From a virus, in the IMG/VR virus record IMGVR_UViG_3300044675_003951, positions 1 to 55,701 of that record: a DNA stretch of 55,701 bases, one strand, 5' to 3'. This document shows positions 1 to 7,922 of the stretch, piece by piece. Positions within the stretch are counted from its first letter, which is position 1; each line of letters opens with the position of its first letter. The notes below the pieces were generated by a model. The model was not told the origin of the DNA, ran no database searches, and worked only from the letters and a program-made list of their open reading frames with translations. The translations under genes and the position numbers were made by a program.

Positions 1-1321
1 AGATGGTGTGGTATTCAGGATCAAAAGGACCCTGCTTCATCACATTGTCAATGAACACAAGATAGATACGTCCTGTGTCAGTGCGTTCTTTAAGGATGCC
101 GCCCTTGAACACTTCTTCTGCGCTCATGGTTTTCTTGCGAAGGTCCTTGCGCTTTTCGTATTTGACGTAGAGTTCTTCAAACAGTTCAGTGTTGCTGTAG
201 AATGCTTGATACAGATCTGGAACTTGATTAGGGTCAAAGAATGTTATGTTTTCTTTGTTCTTGAATCGTCTCCAGAAGAATGCTGACAGTACGACTCCAT
301 AATCCATGTGTCGAACTCGGGTCTCTTCTGTGCCTTGATTGTTCTTGAGTACAATAAGATCATCAAATTGATGATGCCAAATAGGATAAAACACAGTAGC
401 ACTTGCATTACGAATACCTCCTTGTGAACATGAGCGTAGGTCTCCAAACCATTTTTTCAAGAATGGTATCATGCCTGTGTGCATGATTTCACCTCCACGG
501 ATGGGTGAACCCAATGGACGAAGACGTCCTATCTCCAAGCCAATGCCAGCACGTTTGCTAGCATACTTGGCCATCATTTCTCCCGAAGCAAATATACTAT
601 CCAAGTCATCATCGCTACGTATAAGAACACAACTCGAAAACTGCTTTGTAGGAGTACCCAGTCCAGCAAGTACAGGAGTAGCAAGAGTAAAGAGACCGTC
701 TGAAGCAGCGTTGTAGTATTCTTTGATGTAGCGCATTCTCGCTGTGTTCGGTTCTTCTGAGTGAAATACAGTAGCGGCCGCGACCATGTATCTAATTTGT
801 GGAGTTTCATAGGTTTGTCCTGTACTACGATTTTTTACCAGGTACTTTTCAATCAGCTGCTCAATGGCTGCATAGCTGTATTGTTCGTCCTTGGCATGGT
901 CCAGCATGTCATTCATTCTGTTCCAGTCATCCGGGGTGTACCATTCCAGTAGTTCGGGCGTGTACAAGCCTGTGGCCACATTGGTCTTCACAATCTCATA
1001 CAGGTGAGGAGGCGTGTAGGTTCCATAAACATCTTTTCTTAGCATACTGAGTCGCTGTTTGCCAGCTACAAACTGATAGTTGGTATGTCCAACTCCAGGA
1101 TTTGATTCTACATCAATCAAGTCCACAATAGCTCTGAGCGTGATACCATCAATTTCTCTTGTGGTAATACCATCATAAAAATGCAATTGTGCCTTGATTT
1201 CTACCATGCTTTGACTAACATCTGCAATGCCGGAACATACCTTTGCAATCTGTGTTTGCCATTTTTCCAACGCCAAGGGCTCGCGAAGGCCATTGCGTTT
1301 TTGTACTGTGATTGTTTTCAT
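1..1321 (-). CDS. nrdA: Ribonucleoside-diphosphate reductase alpha subunit, class Ia (3' end outside window)
   Basis: Reduces ribonucleotides to deoxyribonucleotides for phage DNA synthesis, together with a beta subunit not seen here. About 440 N-terminal residues are present. They begin with an ATP-cone (residues 1 to about 95, start MKTITVQKRNG), followed by the R1 barrel. The first redox cysteine lies in FSSCVLI near residue 231, and the family block LIVLKNNQGTEE with RHMDY follows. The window ends at about GPFDPEYHTI, just before the N-x-C-x-E segment carrying the radical cysteine, so that residue cannot be checked. The ATG was chosen because the ATP-cone starts there. It lies 2 nt after the stop of the preceding gene, so the two are co-transcribed. 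Homology to the E. coli and T4 NrdA type is clear. Confidence 0.96.
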   Translation of the reverse strand, partial: MKTITVQKRNGLREPLALEKWQTQIAKVCSGIADVSQSMVEIKAQLHFYDGITTREIDGITLRAIVDLIDVESNPGVGHTNYQFVAGKQRLSMLRKDVYGTYTPPHLYEIVKTNVATGLYTPELLEWYTPDDWNRMNDMLDHAKDEQYSYAAIEQLIEKYLVKNRSTGQTYETPQIRYMVAAATVFHSEEPNTARMRYIKEYYNAASDGLFTLATPVLAGLGTPTKQFSSCVLIRSDDDLDSIFASGEMMAKYASKRAGIGLEIGRLRPLGSPIRGGEIMHTGMIPFLKKWFGDLRSCSQGGIRNASATVFYPIWHHQFDDLIVLKNNQGTEETRVRHMDYGVVLSAFFWRRFKNKENITFFDPNQVPDLYQAFYSNTELFEELYVKYEKRKDLRKKTMSAEEVFKGGILKERTDTGRIYLVFIDNVMKQGPFDPEYHTI

Positions 1322-1323
1322 TA

Positions 1324-1752
1324 TTACCTAATTTGTTGTTTTAATTTGCTCTGACTGATGCTGTGCAGGAAATGTCTCGGCGCTGGATTGATATTTACGA
1401 TTTGTTCTTGATCCCAATTAAGTATATATTTCTTTTGAGGTACCAGGACTAAATTGTCACTGCCACATTCGGTTAGCACACAGTCTTGCAGATCAGCACG
1501 GTCTATTATAGTAATAGTATACAGTATTCCCAGGCCGCGAGCAAGAGGACAATACATATCGTCGCTCAAAAGCTGCCAAGGATCAGGCCAGTTTTCACAA
1601 TCATCCCAGTGCAAATGGTATGCTTTCCACGGGATTTTAAACCACCATGAGTTGATTATAGCAAGAGCAGAATCTACATCGGCTGCGCTGGCCTGGAGTC
1701 TGAGATTGTTCCAGGACTCCAGCCGATCGGCAAAATTTTTAGGCCACATCAA
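1324..1752 (-). CDS. Hypothetical phage protein, tryptophan-rich
   Basis: 142 residues with no domain I can name. It is rich in tryptophan, with the conserved-looking segments HWDDCENWPDPWQLL and YCPLARGLGILYT near residues 48-78, and no signal peptide or membrane segment. The start overlaps the end of the tail-fibre gene by 4 nt and the stop lies 2 nt before nrdA, so it belongs to one transcript with both. It could be a fibre-associated or metabolic accessory protein; nothing in the sequence decides this. Confidence 0.72.
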   Translation of the reverse strand: MMWPKNFADRLESWNNLRLQASAADVDSALAIINSWWFKIPWKAYHLHWDDCENWPDPWQLLSDDMYCPLARGLGILYTITIIDRADLQDCVLTECGSDNLVLVPQKKYILNWDQEQIVNINPAPRHFLHSISQSKLKQQIR

Positions 1753-3512
1753 CCAAGATTGGTAATGCTGTACTTGATGGTAGCATTGCTACCAGTTGAG
1801 GTTGAAGTGTATTGCACCAGAATATTACCGCCAGTGCCAATCACATCTAGAGTAATTCCAGTAGATCCATTTTCTGAAAAATCGTCGGTGAACACAAAAC
1901 CAGTTGTGGTGGTGCTGGTGCCTTTTACAGCAATAATGGTGCCTCGTCGACGAAAATCTGCTCTGGCAATTGAATAATCCATCTGTATTGAACTGATGGC
2001 TGCGCCAGTGACAAAAGCAATGTTGCCACCTGTGGTGTTGTCTAGTAGAGTGTCCTGAATGCCAGCGGTGCGCTGATATGTGCCCAGGTCCAGCGCCTGA
2101 CCTAAACTTTCGGCCTGAACACCGCTTTGATACATCACAATGTCATGCACGTTCATGCTCATGGCCATTGAGTTAGTGTTGTTTAGGTCAATACGACTGT
2201 GTGTTGCGCTCTGACTGTTGTTGCGTTCAAACATGTCGCCAACGCTGACATTGTTCACAGCATCAATATCAATGATGCTGCTGGCTGGCAATGTGGCTCC
2301 GTTGAAGTGGTTGCCTACATCGTAAAATGTATTGTAGCCGCTGACGTTGCGACTGACATTGGTAAACACAATTCCTTGTATGTATATGTTGTCAAACATA
2401 TTCTGAACTATACGAACACCCGATGCGCCACCGTTGACAACTACTGTGTCACCCAATACAATACCTTGATACAGTGTATCAAATTGACTGTTGCTAATGG
2501 TGATGCCTTCGATTTGTTGATCTGTTTGCGAGGCGTAGGTAAAACCTTTGTATTTGCAATTGTTCAAGATCACACCACGAGTAACCAAACTGGCGGTGCT
2601 GGACCAATCAATTGCTCGTGTGTTTTCAACGGAATCCACTAGTTGTGTTGTGGTCAGGGGCCCTTCGATTGTGACTGAATCCATGCTGCACTGTTCAGCA
2701 TCTTCCCACAAGAAACCACTGTTCAATTGATTGGTTGTGATTGCCATGGCAGAAATTTCAATATTGCGTGGTGCGGTTGCACTGTTGGTAGCAATGTTTA
2801 CACCAGTCTGCTGAAGACTGTCAGCAGTTCGTCCAACGTAGTCAGGTAAACTTTCGAGTTCCCAATAAAGAGTGTCGCTGATAAGAATTCCAATTGGTAC
2901 ATCAGACAAGCTGCGATAAAAACTACCACTATTAGAAACCAATATTCCTTCAGCATATGCAATCAGCGAAGTATGTGCTTGTACATTGAAGTTGATGATA
3001 CTGCTGTTGCTGCCTTCGCCGTACAACTTGGCATACGGAGGTACGTTTATGGTGTCAGTAACGATATATGTGCCGGCAGGAAAGAACAAGCTGCGACGAA
3101 TTTGTGGATTAATTTCTCGGCAATACAACTGATTCAATGCACGATTTATTGCGGCAGTGTCATCTGTGGTGCCATCACCTGTTGCTCCAAAGTCTGTGAC
3201 TATTGCATAACTGTCTAGTCTTGATTGTATGCTCTGGCTAACAGGGCTTCCAGCAGTGGCACCTGTTTGCACAGTGTATCCAGCTGCTGCGCCGTCATAA
3301 GTGTAGGCTGTTGCAAAACCAAGGATATCTGAAAATTCAGTTAGTACTTCAGTGTTGCCCACAACAGGTGCACCGTCTTCGATGGTTCCGTTGCCAATAA
3401 ACAATCTGCGGTCGTCTACCGCCCAGCCTAGTTCGGCGCCAGCTAGGGGTTGTGGTAAGTCGGTTGTTAGACCCTTACGTTGGGTTATTCTTGAAATTTG
3501 TACAATTGCCAC
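1749..3512 (-). CDS. Tail fibre or tailspike-like protein with beta-helix (pectate-lyase-type) fold
   Basis: 587 residues, probably a host-recognition fibre or glycan-binding spike. The first ~45 residues (ISRITQRKGLTTDLPQPLAG and LGWAVDDRRLFIGNG) match the small virion-attachment module known from the major tropism determinant N-terminus and from many T4-like fibre proteins. From about residue 105, VTDFGATGDGTTDDTAAINRAL is the classic opening of the pectate-lyase superfamily right-handed beta-helix, and the remaining ~400 residues look like irregular beta-helix rungs. The start codon is GTG, with an AAGGA ribosome site about 10 nt upstream and a late-type promoter about 27 nt upstream. Whether it has enzymatic activity cannot be told. 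Confidence 0.85.
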   Translation of the reverse strand: MAIVQISRITQRKGLTTDLPQPLAGAELGWAVDDRRLFIGNGTIEDGAPVVGNTEVLTEFSDILGFATAYTYDGAAAGYTVQTGATAGSPVSQSIQSRLDSYAIVTDFGATGDGTTDDTAAINRALNQLYCREINPQIRRSLFFPAGTYIVTDTINVPPYAKLYGEGSNSSIINFNVQAHTSLIAYAEGILVSNSGSFYRSLSDVPIGILISDTLYWELESLPDYVGRTADSLQQTGVNIATNSATAPRNIEISAMAITTNQLNSGFLWEDAEQCSMDSVTIEGPLTTTQLVDSVENTRAIDWSSTASLVTRGVILNNCKYKGFTYASQTDQQIEGITISNSQFDTLYQGIVLGDTVVVNGGASGVRIVQNMFDNIYIQGIVFTNVSRNVSGYNTFYDVGNHFNGATLPASSIIDIDAVNNVSVGDMFERNNSQSATHSRIDLNNTNSMAMSMNVHDIVMYQSGVQAESLGQALDLGTYQRTAGIQDTLLDNTTGGNIAFVTGAAISSIQMDYSIARADFRRRGTIIAVKGTSTTTTGFVFTDDFSENGSTGITLDVIGTGGNILVQYTSTSTGSNATIKYSITNLG

Positions 3513-3539
3513 GATTTGTGATCCTTACAGGGTATCACA

Positions 3540-3546
3540 TATTTAG
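3540..3546 (-). promoter_or_regulatory. T4-late-type promoter element (CTAAATA)
   Basis: On the minus strand GCTAAATA lies about 27 nt before the GTG of the tail-fibre gene, leaving room for a short leader with an AAGGA ribosome site. The element shares its TAA with the stop codon of the upstream nuclease gene. The T4 late consensus is TATAAATA. Confidence 0.6.
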
Positions 3547-4253
3547 CGCGACTGGTAGTACATGTCTACTCGTTTCATCCATTCATTTGTCCAGTGTGCA
3601 AATTCGTCGCCTTCAATCACATACTCTGTATAAACAGGCTTGTCAAGGCTGCCGTCAGCTAACAAAGCAGGCTGTTGAGCCATTAAAATAACGCCGCAGT
3701 CAATGGCAGTAGCATGTGTTTCATTGTGTGCTGCTGCATACGCTGCCAACTGTATAAAATAGTCATCGATCCACTCACGCTTTTTGGGCTTGTTGGTTTG
3801 TTTAAAATCCATGATTGCCGGCCGCCCCTTCCAGAGTCCTAGGCAGTCAGTTGTGCCAGCATATAACCCACTATAATACAACGGCACTTCAACCCCCCAG
3901 CATTCGTCAACGTGTTGTAGTCCTTGCATGATTACTTCTGCTGCCATAAACCATGAAGGATGTGCAAAAGGATTGCCGGGCAAGGGTTTCATGTCGTCAT
4001 GCAGCATGTAGTGTTCAAGATAGCTGTGCATGCGTGTGCCGCGACTGGCAGCTTCTGTAGTGATTTCTTGTGCTTTTTGTTCCCCGACTCTCTTGCGCCA
4101 ATTGATCAGAACTTGTTTTTTTTCTTCACTCTTGGTACGATCTAGGATTGTGGTAACACTAGGAACTTTGCTGCCGTCGGGCAAACAGTAGTGTCGTTTG
4201 CCGTCAATGGTTTCGCGGTTGCAAGGGGTATAATTGTATCTCTGAACTATCAT
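3543..4253 (-). CDS. PD-(D/E)XK (RecB/Cas4-like) nuclease
   Basis: 236 residues. The motif set is that of the RecB/Cas4/MGME1-type PD-(D/E)XK nucleases found in T4-like aquatic phages: GTRMHSYLE (H76), VEVPLY (E122), GTTDCLG (D136), MDFKQTNK (D149 and K151) and QLAAY (Q168, Y172). No cysteine cluster like that of true Cas4 is visible. It probably acts on DNA ends in recombination, repair or host DNA breakdown. The start overlaps the stop of the dCMP deaminase gene by 4 nt (ATGA type), placing it last in the iscU-iscA-deaminase-nuclease operon. Its stop codon is embedded in the late promoter of the tail fibre. Confidence 0.87.
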   Translation of the reverse strand: MIVQRYNYTPCNRETIDGKRHYCLPDGSKVPSVTTILDRTKSEEKKQVLINWRKRVGEQKAQEITTEAASRGTRMHSYLEHYMLHDDMKPLPGNPFAHPSWFMAAEVIMQGLQHVDECWGVEVPLYYSGLYAGTTDCLGLWKGRPAIMDFKQTNKPKKREWIDDYFIQLAAYAAAHNETHATAIDCGVILMAQQPALLADGSLDKPVYTEYVIEGDEFAHWTNEWMKRVDMYYQSR

Positions 4254-4723
4254 GTGTTTACTTGTGTTACTTGTATGTTGGATTTTTTAAGAAAATCTAT
4301 GCCGGTGGTGTCGCGATAAGCTGTGCCAAACCAAACTCGTTTGATGCCAGACTGATAGATAAGTTTAGCACAATCCAAGCAAGGAGCATGGGTAATAAAA
4401 ATATCTGCGTCTAGGCCGGACTCATTGCTTCTAGCCAATTTAGCAACTGCATTGGACTCAGCATGCAAGACTTCTGGTTTGGTTTTTAATCTGGTCTCAA
4501 CTATGCAGCCGTTGTCATCAAACACATGTCCAATTTCATCTTCACAATTATTGTCCCACCCTGCGGGCATACCGTTGTAGCCAATGCTGACAATTCTATC
4601 TTCCTTGACTACTATGGCACCTACGTGTAGTCGCCGGGCATGACTGAGTTCTGCAAACACCTGTGCAGTCTGCATATAAGCATCGATATATTTTTGTTTC
4701 AAACTCGAAAACTTTCTCCACAA
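4250..4723 (-). CDS. cd: Deoxycytidylate (dCMP) deaminase
   Basis: Converts dCMP to dUMP, supplying the dTMP pathway during phage replication. The zinc-dependent deaminase signature is complete: HAE at residues 87-89 (zinc ligand and proton-shuttling glutamate) and PCLDC at 114-118 (two zinc cysteines). The N-terminal block HVGAIVVKEDRIVSIGYNGM is typical of dCMP deaminases. At 157 residues the length is normal for the family. The chosen ATG overlaps the iscA end by 25 nt; a second in-frame ATG at residue 17 would remove the overlap and cannot be excluded. It is third in the operon starting at iscU. Confidence 0.93.
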   Translation of the reverse strand: MWRKFSSLKQKYIDAYMQTAQVFAELSHARRLHVGAIVVKEDRIVSIGYNGMPAGWDNNCEDEIGHVFDDNGCIVETRLKTKPEVLHAESNAVAKLARSNESGLDADIFITHAPCLDCAKLIYQSGIKRVWFGTAYRDTTGIDFLKKSNIQVTQVNT

Positions 4724-5022
4724 CCACAGCGGTCGCGTTCGTTGGGATTTGAAAATTCAAATCCTTCATTAAGACCTTGACGAACATAATCCACAGTCAT
4801 ACCGTCAAGATACACTTCGTGTTTTTTATCTACCAGCACAGCAAAATCAGGTTGAACATAATTTATGGTACTGTTGTCACTGGGTTGCGTATCAACATAT
4901 TCTAACACATAAGCCAGGCCCGAACAACCAGTGGTTTTTACTGCCAGACGGATGCCTATGCCGCCGCGTTTTTCTAACAATCGTTTGATTTTGGTTCGAG
5001 CAGTGTCAGTGAACAAGATCAT
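4699..5022 (-). CDS. iscA: A-type iron-sulfur cluster carrier, IscA/ErpA family
   Basis: 107 residues covering the whole family length. All three cluster-binding cysteines are present: C33 in TTGCSGLAY and the C-terminal pair C99 and C101 in DRCGCGESF. In bacteria A-type carriers take clusters from the IscU scaffold and deliver [4Fe-4S] clusters to client enzymes. The gene overlaps the end of iscU by 17 nt, so the two are translated together. No iscS, hscA, hscB or fdx is present in the window, so cysteine desulfurase and chaperones would have to come from the host or from elsewhere in the genome. Likely clients include the five radical SAM enzymes of this phage (inference). Confidence 0.94.
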   Translation of the reverse strand: MILFTDTARTKIKRLLEKRGGIGIRLAVKTTGCSGLAYVLEYVDTQPSDNSTINYVQPDFAVLVDKKHEVYLDGMTVDYVRQGLNEGFEFSNPNERDRCGCGESFRV

Positions 5023-5392
5023 GTTTGATCCTGTAGTCAGCTACCGCCGCTTTGATGGCATCTTCTGCAAGTATTGAACAATGAATTTTAACAGGGGGGA
5101 GGGCAAGCTCAGAAGCAATTTGGCTATTTTTGATCGCTTCCGCCTGCTCAAGGGTACGTCCTTTGACCCACTCAGTAACAAGCGAACTTGACGCAATCGC
5201 GCTGCCGCAACCGTATGTTTTAAATCTTGCATCTGTGATTACTCCGTCAGTGACTTTGATCTGTAGCTTCATCACGTCACCGCAAGCAGGCGCACCGACC
5301 ATACCAGTGCCCACATCTGTGTCTTCTTTAGAGAAACTACCCACGTTTCTGGGGTTCTCATAATGATCAATTACCTGATTTGAATAAGCCAT
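5006..5392 (-). CDS. iscU: Iron-sulfur cluster scaffold protein IscU
   Basis: 128 residues, full length and apparently functional. The three scaffold cysteines are conserved: C37 in PACGDVM with D39, C62 in YGCGSAIASSS, and C105 in KIHCSILAED. The HscA chaperone recognition motif LPPVK is intact at residues 98-102, which suggests use of the host chaperone. It starts with ATG behind AGGAAAA and heads the operon iscU-iscA-cd-nuclease, driven by a near-perfect sigma70 promoter 20-47 nt upstream. Keeping both the cluster residues and LPPVK argues against a decaying acquired gene. Confidence 0.95.
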   Translation of the reverse strand: MAYSNQVIDHYENPRNVGSFSKEDTDVGTGMVGAPACGDVMKLQIKVTDGVITDARFKTYGCGSAIASSSLVTEWVKGRTLEQAEAIKNSQIASELALPPVKIHCSILAEDAIKAAVADYRIKHDLVH

Positions 5393-5410
5393 AAAATTTT
5401 CCTTAGTTTA

Positions 5411-5439
5411 AGTATAAGGTATTTAACGACAAATGTCAA
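5411..5439 (-). promoter_or_regulatory. Sigma70-type promoter of the iscU operon
   Basis: On the minus strand, TTGACA (5434-5439) and TATACT (5411-5416) are separated by exactly 17 nt. Initiation about 7 nt downstream would give a leader of roughly 12 nt carrying AGGAAAA before the iscU ATG. This predicts early transcription by host RNA polymerase. A TTAAATA sequence in the spacer (5420-5426) could also serve late transcription. Confidence 0.75.
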
Positions 5440-5451
5440 TGCAGTTTGGTG

Positions 5452-5817
5452 TTAAACGCCGCGATCTTTTTTCATTGCCGATTTAGCAGCAGCAGCCACA
5501 ATGTTCTGAGCTTTGTTGACTGGCATTGTGGCTGGTGCAGGCGCCTCACCACCTTTGAACACAATTGGATCTGTGGAGTCTGGCGCCAGTGGTTCCAGTA
5601 AATTGCTCAGTGGGGGTTGTCCTACCAATTCAGCAATGTTTTGGTCAGTGACATTGATGTCTAGACTTTGAGCCAGGCTAATAAATGCCTGTTGACTGAT
5701 TTGTTTTTGACTGCCAGTGTCTTTGGCTCGCCCGTTAAGAAATGAGACCAAGCCCATCAATTGATCAGGCTTGGGAGTAAATTCTGAGAGGCCGCCGTCG
5801 ACTTCAAATATTTTCAT
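5452..5817 (-). CDS. Hypothetical phage protein, probably virion-associated
   Basis: 121 residues of unknown function. It is Ala/Pro-rich in its C-terminal half (APAPATMPVNKAQNIVAAAAK), with a short helical N-terminal half and no cysteines. The start MKIFEVDGG resembles the short N-termini of its neighbours MKLQEL and MQIHEL. It is translationally coupled to the preceding 293-residue gene through a TAATG overlap. Its position in a run of virion-type genes suggests a minor head or core component, but there is no direct evidence. Confidence 0.68.
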   Translation of the reverse strand: MKIFEVDGGLSEFTPKPDQLMGLVSFLNGRAKDTGSQKQISQQAFISLAQSLDINVTDQNIAELVGQPPLSNLLEPLAPDSTDPIVFKGGEAPAPATMPVNKAQNIVAAAAKSAMKKDRGV

Positions 5818-6698
5818 TATCTACGTGCTCGGCCCAGGCCAGCACTTGCAGGTGGTTCAGCTTCTGGGTCAGCAGCAAGATCATCAGCTGCACCCATGTC
5901 GGCACCCATTTCTGCGCCTAGGTCGGCACCCATGTCAGCACCCATTTCCGCGCCAGCCATGGCACCATCAGCAGCAGCGTCAACTGGTGCTTGTGCAGTA
6001 CCTGTGACCACGCCCAGAGCTTGATCCATTTGCAGCTTGGCGGCTTGTAGATTTTGCATCAATCCAGTTAGTGCAGCACTGGCGTCACCGTTGAATTGTG
6101 CAGCTTGGTCAATGCCAACTTGATTTTTGATACTGTCAACCAAGGCTGGCAGTTCTTTGAATTGCAGTTCAGATACGTCTTCTAGCATGGACTGCATCTT
6201 GTCAACCATGTCTTGGGCAGCCAACACAACTTGTGCCTGTTGCACTTCGCTTTCAGTTAGTCTACGTCCCAGTTGACGACGACGATAGCTTTCGGCTTGC
6301 ATCAATGCAGCACCAGCAACCATTTTTTGTTCATCAGGATTGAGTGTTTGTCCAGCAGTGCTTTTCTTGAGAGCAGCAGCCAGCTTGGGATCCTTGACCT
6401 TGGCCACAGCAGCAGCTGGATCAACTTGTCCATTGGCGCCCGGTGCATCCATCTCTTTGAGACGTCCACGCAAGGCTTGTTCCATCATTACCAATTTAAG
6501 ATAACTGGGGTTCTTTTCACTGTGATGGCGAGCTGTGGTACTTTGGTGTTCGCCCAGTAGGCCACGTACACGATCAAGCATGCCAGCAGTTTGACGACGA
6601 TTAAGTTGGTCAAAGCTGATACGTGAACCAAAGTAACTTTCGAATACTTTGGCGATTTGTTTACTTGGCTGAGGGGCCGCTAGTTCTTGCAGTTTCAT
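5817..6698 (-). CDS. Conserved T4-like phage protein, probable virion-associated
   Basis: 293 residues, mostly alpha-helical. The N-terminus MKLQELAAPQPSKQIAKVF is followed by a helical region (about 20-215) with many Gln, Ala and Leu. The tail is acidic, alanine/methionine-rich and low in complexity, with repeats of the form A-E/D-M-G-A near residues 245-280, ending in RARR. The short N-terminal leader resembles capsid-targeting leaders of other proteins here. A late-type promoter and a GAGGA ribosome site precede the ATG, so it is probably made late. No enzyme motif is visible. Confidence 0.75.
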   Translation of the reverse strand: MKLQELAAPQPSKQIAKVFESYFGSRISFDQLNRRQTAGMLDRVRGLLGEHQSTTARHHSEKNPSYLKLVMMEQALRGRLKEMDAPGANGQVDPAAAVAKVKDPKLAAALKKSTAGQTLNPDEQKMVAGAALMQAESYRRRQLGRRLTESEVQQAQVVLAAQDMVDKMQSMLEDVSELQFKELPALVDSIKNQVGIDQAAQFNGDASAALTGLMQNLQAAKLQMDQALGVVTGTAQAPVDAAADGAMAGAEMGADMGADLGAEMGADMGAADDLAADPEAEPPASAGLGRARR

Positions 6699-7146
6699 TT
6701 GAGAATCCTCTAATTTGCATATATTTAGCCGAGTTTACACATTTCTCCAATTCAGATGATACCGAATTTAACAGAATTTGCTTGGGCTGTACTTTCATGT
6801 TTATAATTTCATAAAAGTGATCTAACTGGCTGCGTCTACCTATGCCTTGACGGCAATGAATATCAGCTGCTAATGTTTGTTTTTTACGGTCTAAATTTAA
6901 AATTGTGTTGGCCAAAGTCAGCTGATTAAATTTGTCTGCTACACACCAGCTTACAGCATTGCGCTTGCTGTCAAAGCAGTGTATGTCTGATGACCAAGTG
7001 CTGACCATGTATCCGTGTGTTTGTTGTGTTATATGATACTTGCCAAACACAACATAACTGCCGTCATCTTCTTTCACAATCATGTTGTCGAGATTTCTCT
7101 TGAATTCTCGCTCAGCAAAGCGTTCTAGCTTTTGCTCTTTATTCAT
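6661..7146 (-). CDS. Hypothetical phage protein
   Basis: 161 residues starting MNKEQKLERFAEREF. This start was chosen because its ATG overlaps the stop of the upstream small membrane protein (ATGA), whereas an earlier in-frame start would run 36 nt further into that gene. A compact region with the segments YVVFGKYHITQQTHGYMVS and SDIHCFDSKRNAVSWC looks like a small beta-domain, followed by a helical second half. The 3' end overlaps the start of the 293-residue gene by 38 nt and contains that gene's late promoter. Function unknown; the protein looks conserved rather than random. Confidence 0.7.
   Translation of the reverse strand: MNKEQKLERFAEREFKRNLDNMIVKEDDGSYVVFGKYHITQQTHGYMVSTWSSDIHCFDSKRNAVSWCVADKFNQLTLANTILNLDRKKQTLAADIHCRQGIGRRSQLDHFYEIINMKVQPKQILLNSVSSELEKCVNSAKYMQIRGFSNETARTSGPSAK
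6722..6728 (-). promoter_or_regulatory. T4-late-type promoter element (CTAAATA)
   Basis: GCTAAATAT on the minus strand lies 23-30 nt before the ATG of the 293-residue virion-type protein, with GAGGA between. It lies inside the 3' end of the upstream coding sequence. Confidence 0.55.
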
Positions 7147-7409
7147 AGAGTTTTGACATACTGCGTTATCAACCAACCGCACACTGCCAGCAGCACTCCA
7201 ATCATGCCTATACCCCAGTTGATCACTTGACTGTTGCGATTTTCTGACATTTTATGAACTAATCTATGAGTGTTCTCTGCCATAATTTTGAGATCATTTA
7301 TGTCTGACCTAACGTCTGTAAATTGCCGTTCTAGTGCTTTGTATCGCTCTGCACACAATTCCACATGTGCTTCCAGACTTTTCTTTTCGATGTCGGTGGT
7401 ATCAGCCAT
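7143..7409 (-). CDS. Small coiled-coil protein with one C-terminal membrane helix
   Basis: 88 residues. Residues 5-60 form a charged coiled-coil (KKSLEAHVELCAERYKALER, then heptad-like ERQFTDVRSDINDLKIMAEN). Residues about 64-84 (INWGIGMIGVLLAVCGWLI) are a single hydrophobic helix, with four or five residues after it. This architecture is seen in XhlA-type haemolysin or holin-accessory proteins and in many unassigned T4-like phage proteins. It may take part in lysis or membrane association, but no endolysin or holin neighbour supports this. It overlaps the following gene by an ATGA junction and starts 1 nt after the stop of the preceding one. Confidence 0.75.
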   Translation of the reverse strand: MADTTDIEKKSLEAHVELCAERYKALERQFTDVRSDINDLKIMAENTHRLVHKMSENRNSQVINWGIGMIGVLLAVCGWLITQYVKTL

Positions 7410-7410
7410 T

Positions 7411-7845
7411 TTATTGTTCCAGTGTATTATTTAGTAACACAAACCAAATGTTTTGATCAGGGCCGTGAGTAGAAATACTACGTTCAACTCCTGCTGTTTC
7501 GGTGAGTCCTGTCAGCATTGGCACTCCATTGCAGTCTTGCAGTAGGCCTGCCAGTGGATCAGGATTGTTGCCATTTAGATACACACCTTCAGATTCTATG
7601 GCAAATTCAAATTCCCATGTTCCCAACCGGTGAACAGGCAACACCAGGTCTGTAGGTTGTGCTTTGAGTCCCAGTATTTGCAACAAAGTTTCCCAGTTGC
7701 GCTGTTGATTTCTACTGCGATTCCAGTCAGCAAGATCTAGTACCGGTTGTCCCGACTTGTCTTCAAACGGGATCATACTAGTGCGGAAGCTGCCTGTAAC
7801 GCCTGTATAACTGCAATCAAAAAGTGTTCGGCACTGTATTCTCAT
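7411..7845 (-). CDS. Conserved hypothetical phage protein, possibly tail or baseplate related
   Basis: 144 residues from ATG (MRIQCRTLFDCSYTGVTG). An in-frame TTG seven codons upstream is possible but has no better ribosome site. The segments DWNRSRNQQRNWETLLQIL, WEFEFAIE and NGVPMLTGLTE look like a conserved folded domain I cannot name. It sits between the terminator of the small virion protein and the coiled-coil membrane protein. A TTAAATA element ends 8 nt before the ATG. Confidence 0.7.
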   Translation of the reverse strand: MRIQCRTLFDCSYTGVTGSFRTSMIPFEDKSGQPVLDLADWNRSRNQQRNWETLLQILGLKAQPTDLVLPVHRLGTWEFEFAIESEGVYLNGNNPDPLAGLLQDCNGVPMLTGLTETAGVERSISTHGPDQNIWFVLLNNTLEQ

Positions 7846-7853
7846 TAGACAGA

Positions 7854-7860
7854 TATTTAA
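7854..7860 (-). promoter_or_regulatory. Possible late-type promoter (TTAAATA), 8 nt before a start codon
   Basis: Located between the terminator at 7865-7898 and the ATG at 7845. If transcription starts 5-7 nt downstream as at T4 late promoters, the message would be nearly leaderless. The element is off-consensus at its first base. Confidence 0.4.
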
Positions 7861-7864
7861 GGCC

Positions 7865-7898
7865 AAAAAGAAACCCTGGATTTTTTACGTCCAGGGTT
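7865..7898 (-). terminator. Rho-independent terminator after the 136-residue virion gene
   Basis: On the minus strand a 9-bp perfect stem (AACCCTGGA / TCCAGGGTT, loop of 9) is followed by TCTTTTT. It lies 25 nt after the stop of the small virion gene and makes that gene a single-gene transcription unit. Confidence 0.88.
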
Positions 7899-7922
7899 GA
7901 GGTGGTCAACTAAACCTAGCTA

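Noticed and set aside
1749-3512. Mtd-like N-terminal module as a sign of a diversity-generating retroelement
   Set aside because: No reverse transcriptase and no template/variable repeat pair were seen; the module is a general virion attachment domain.
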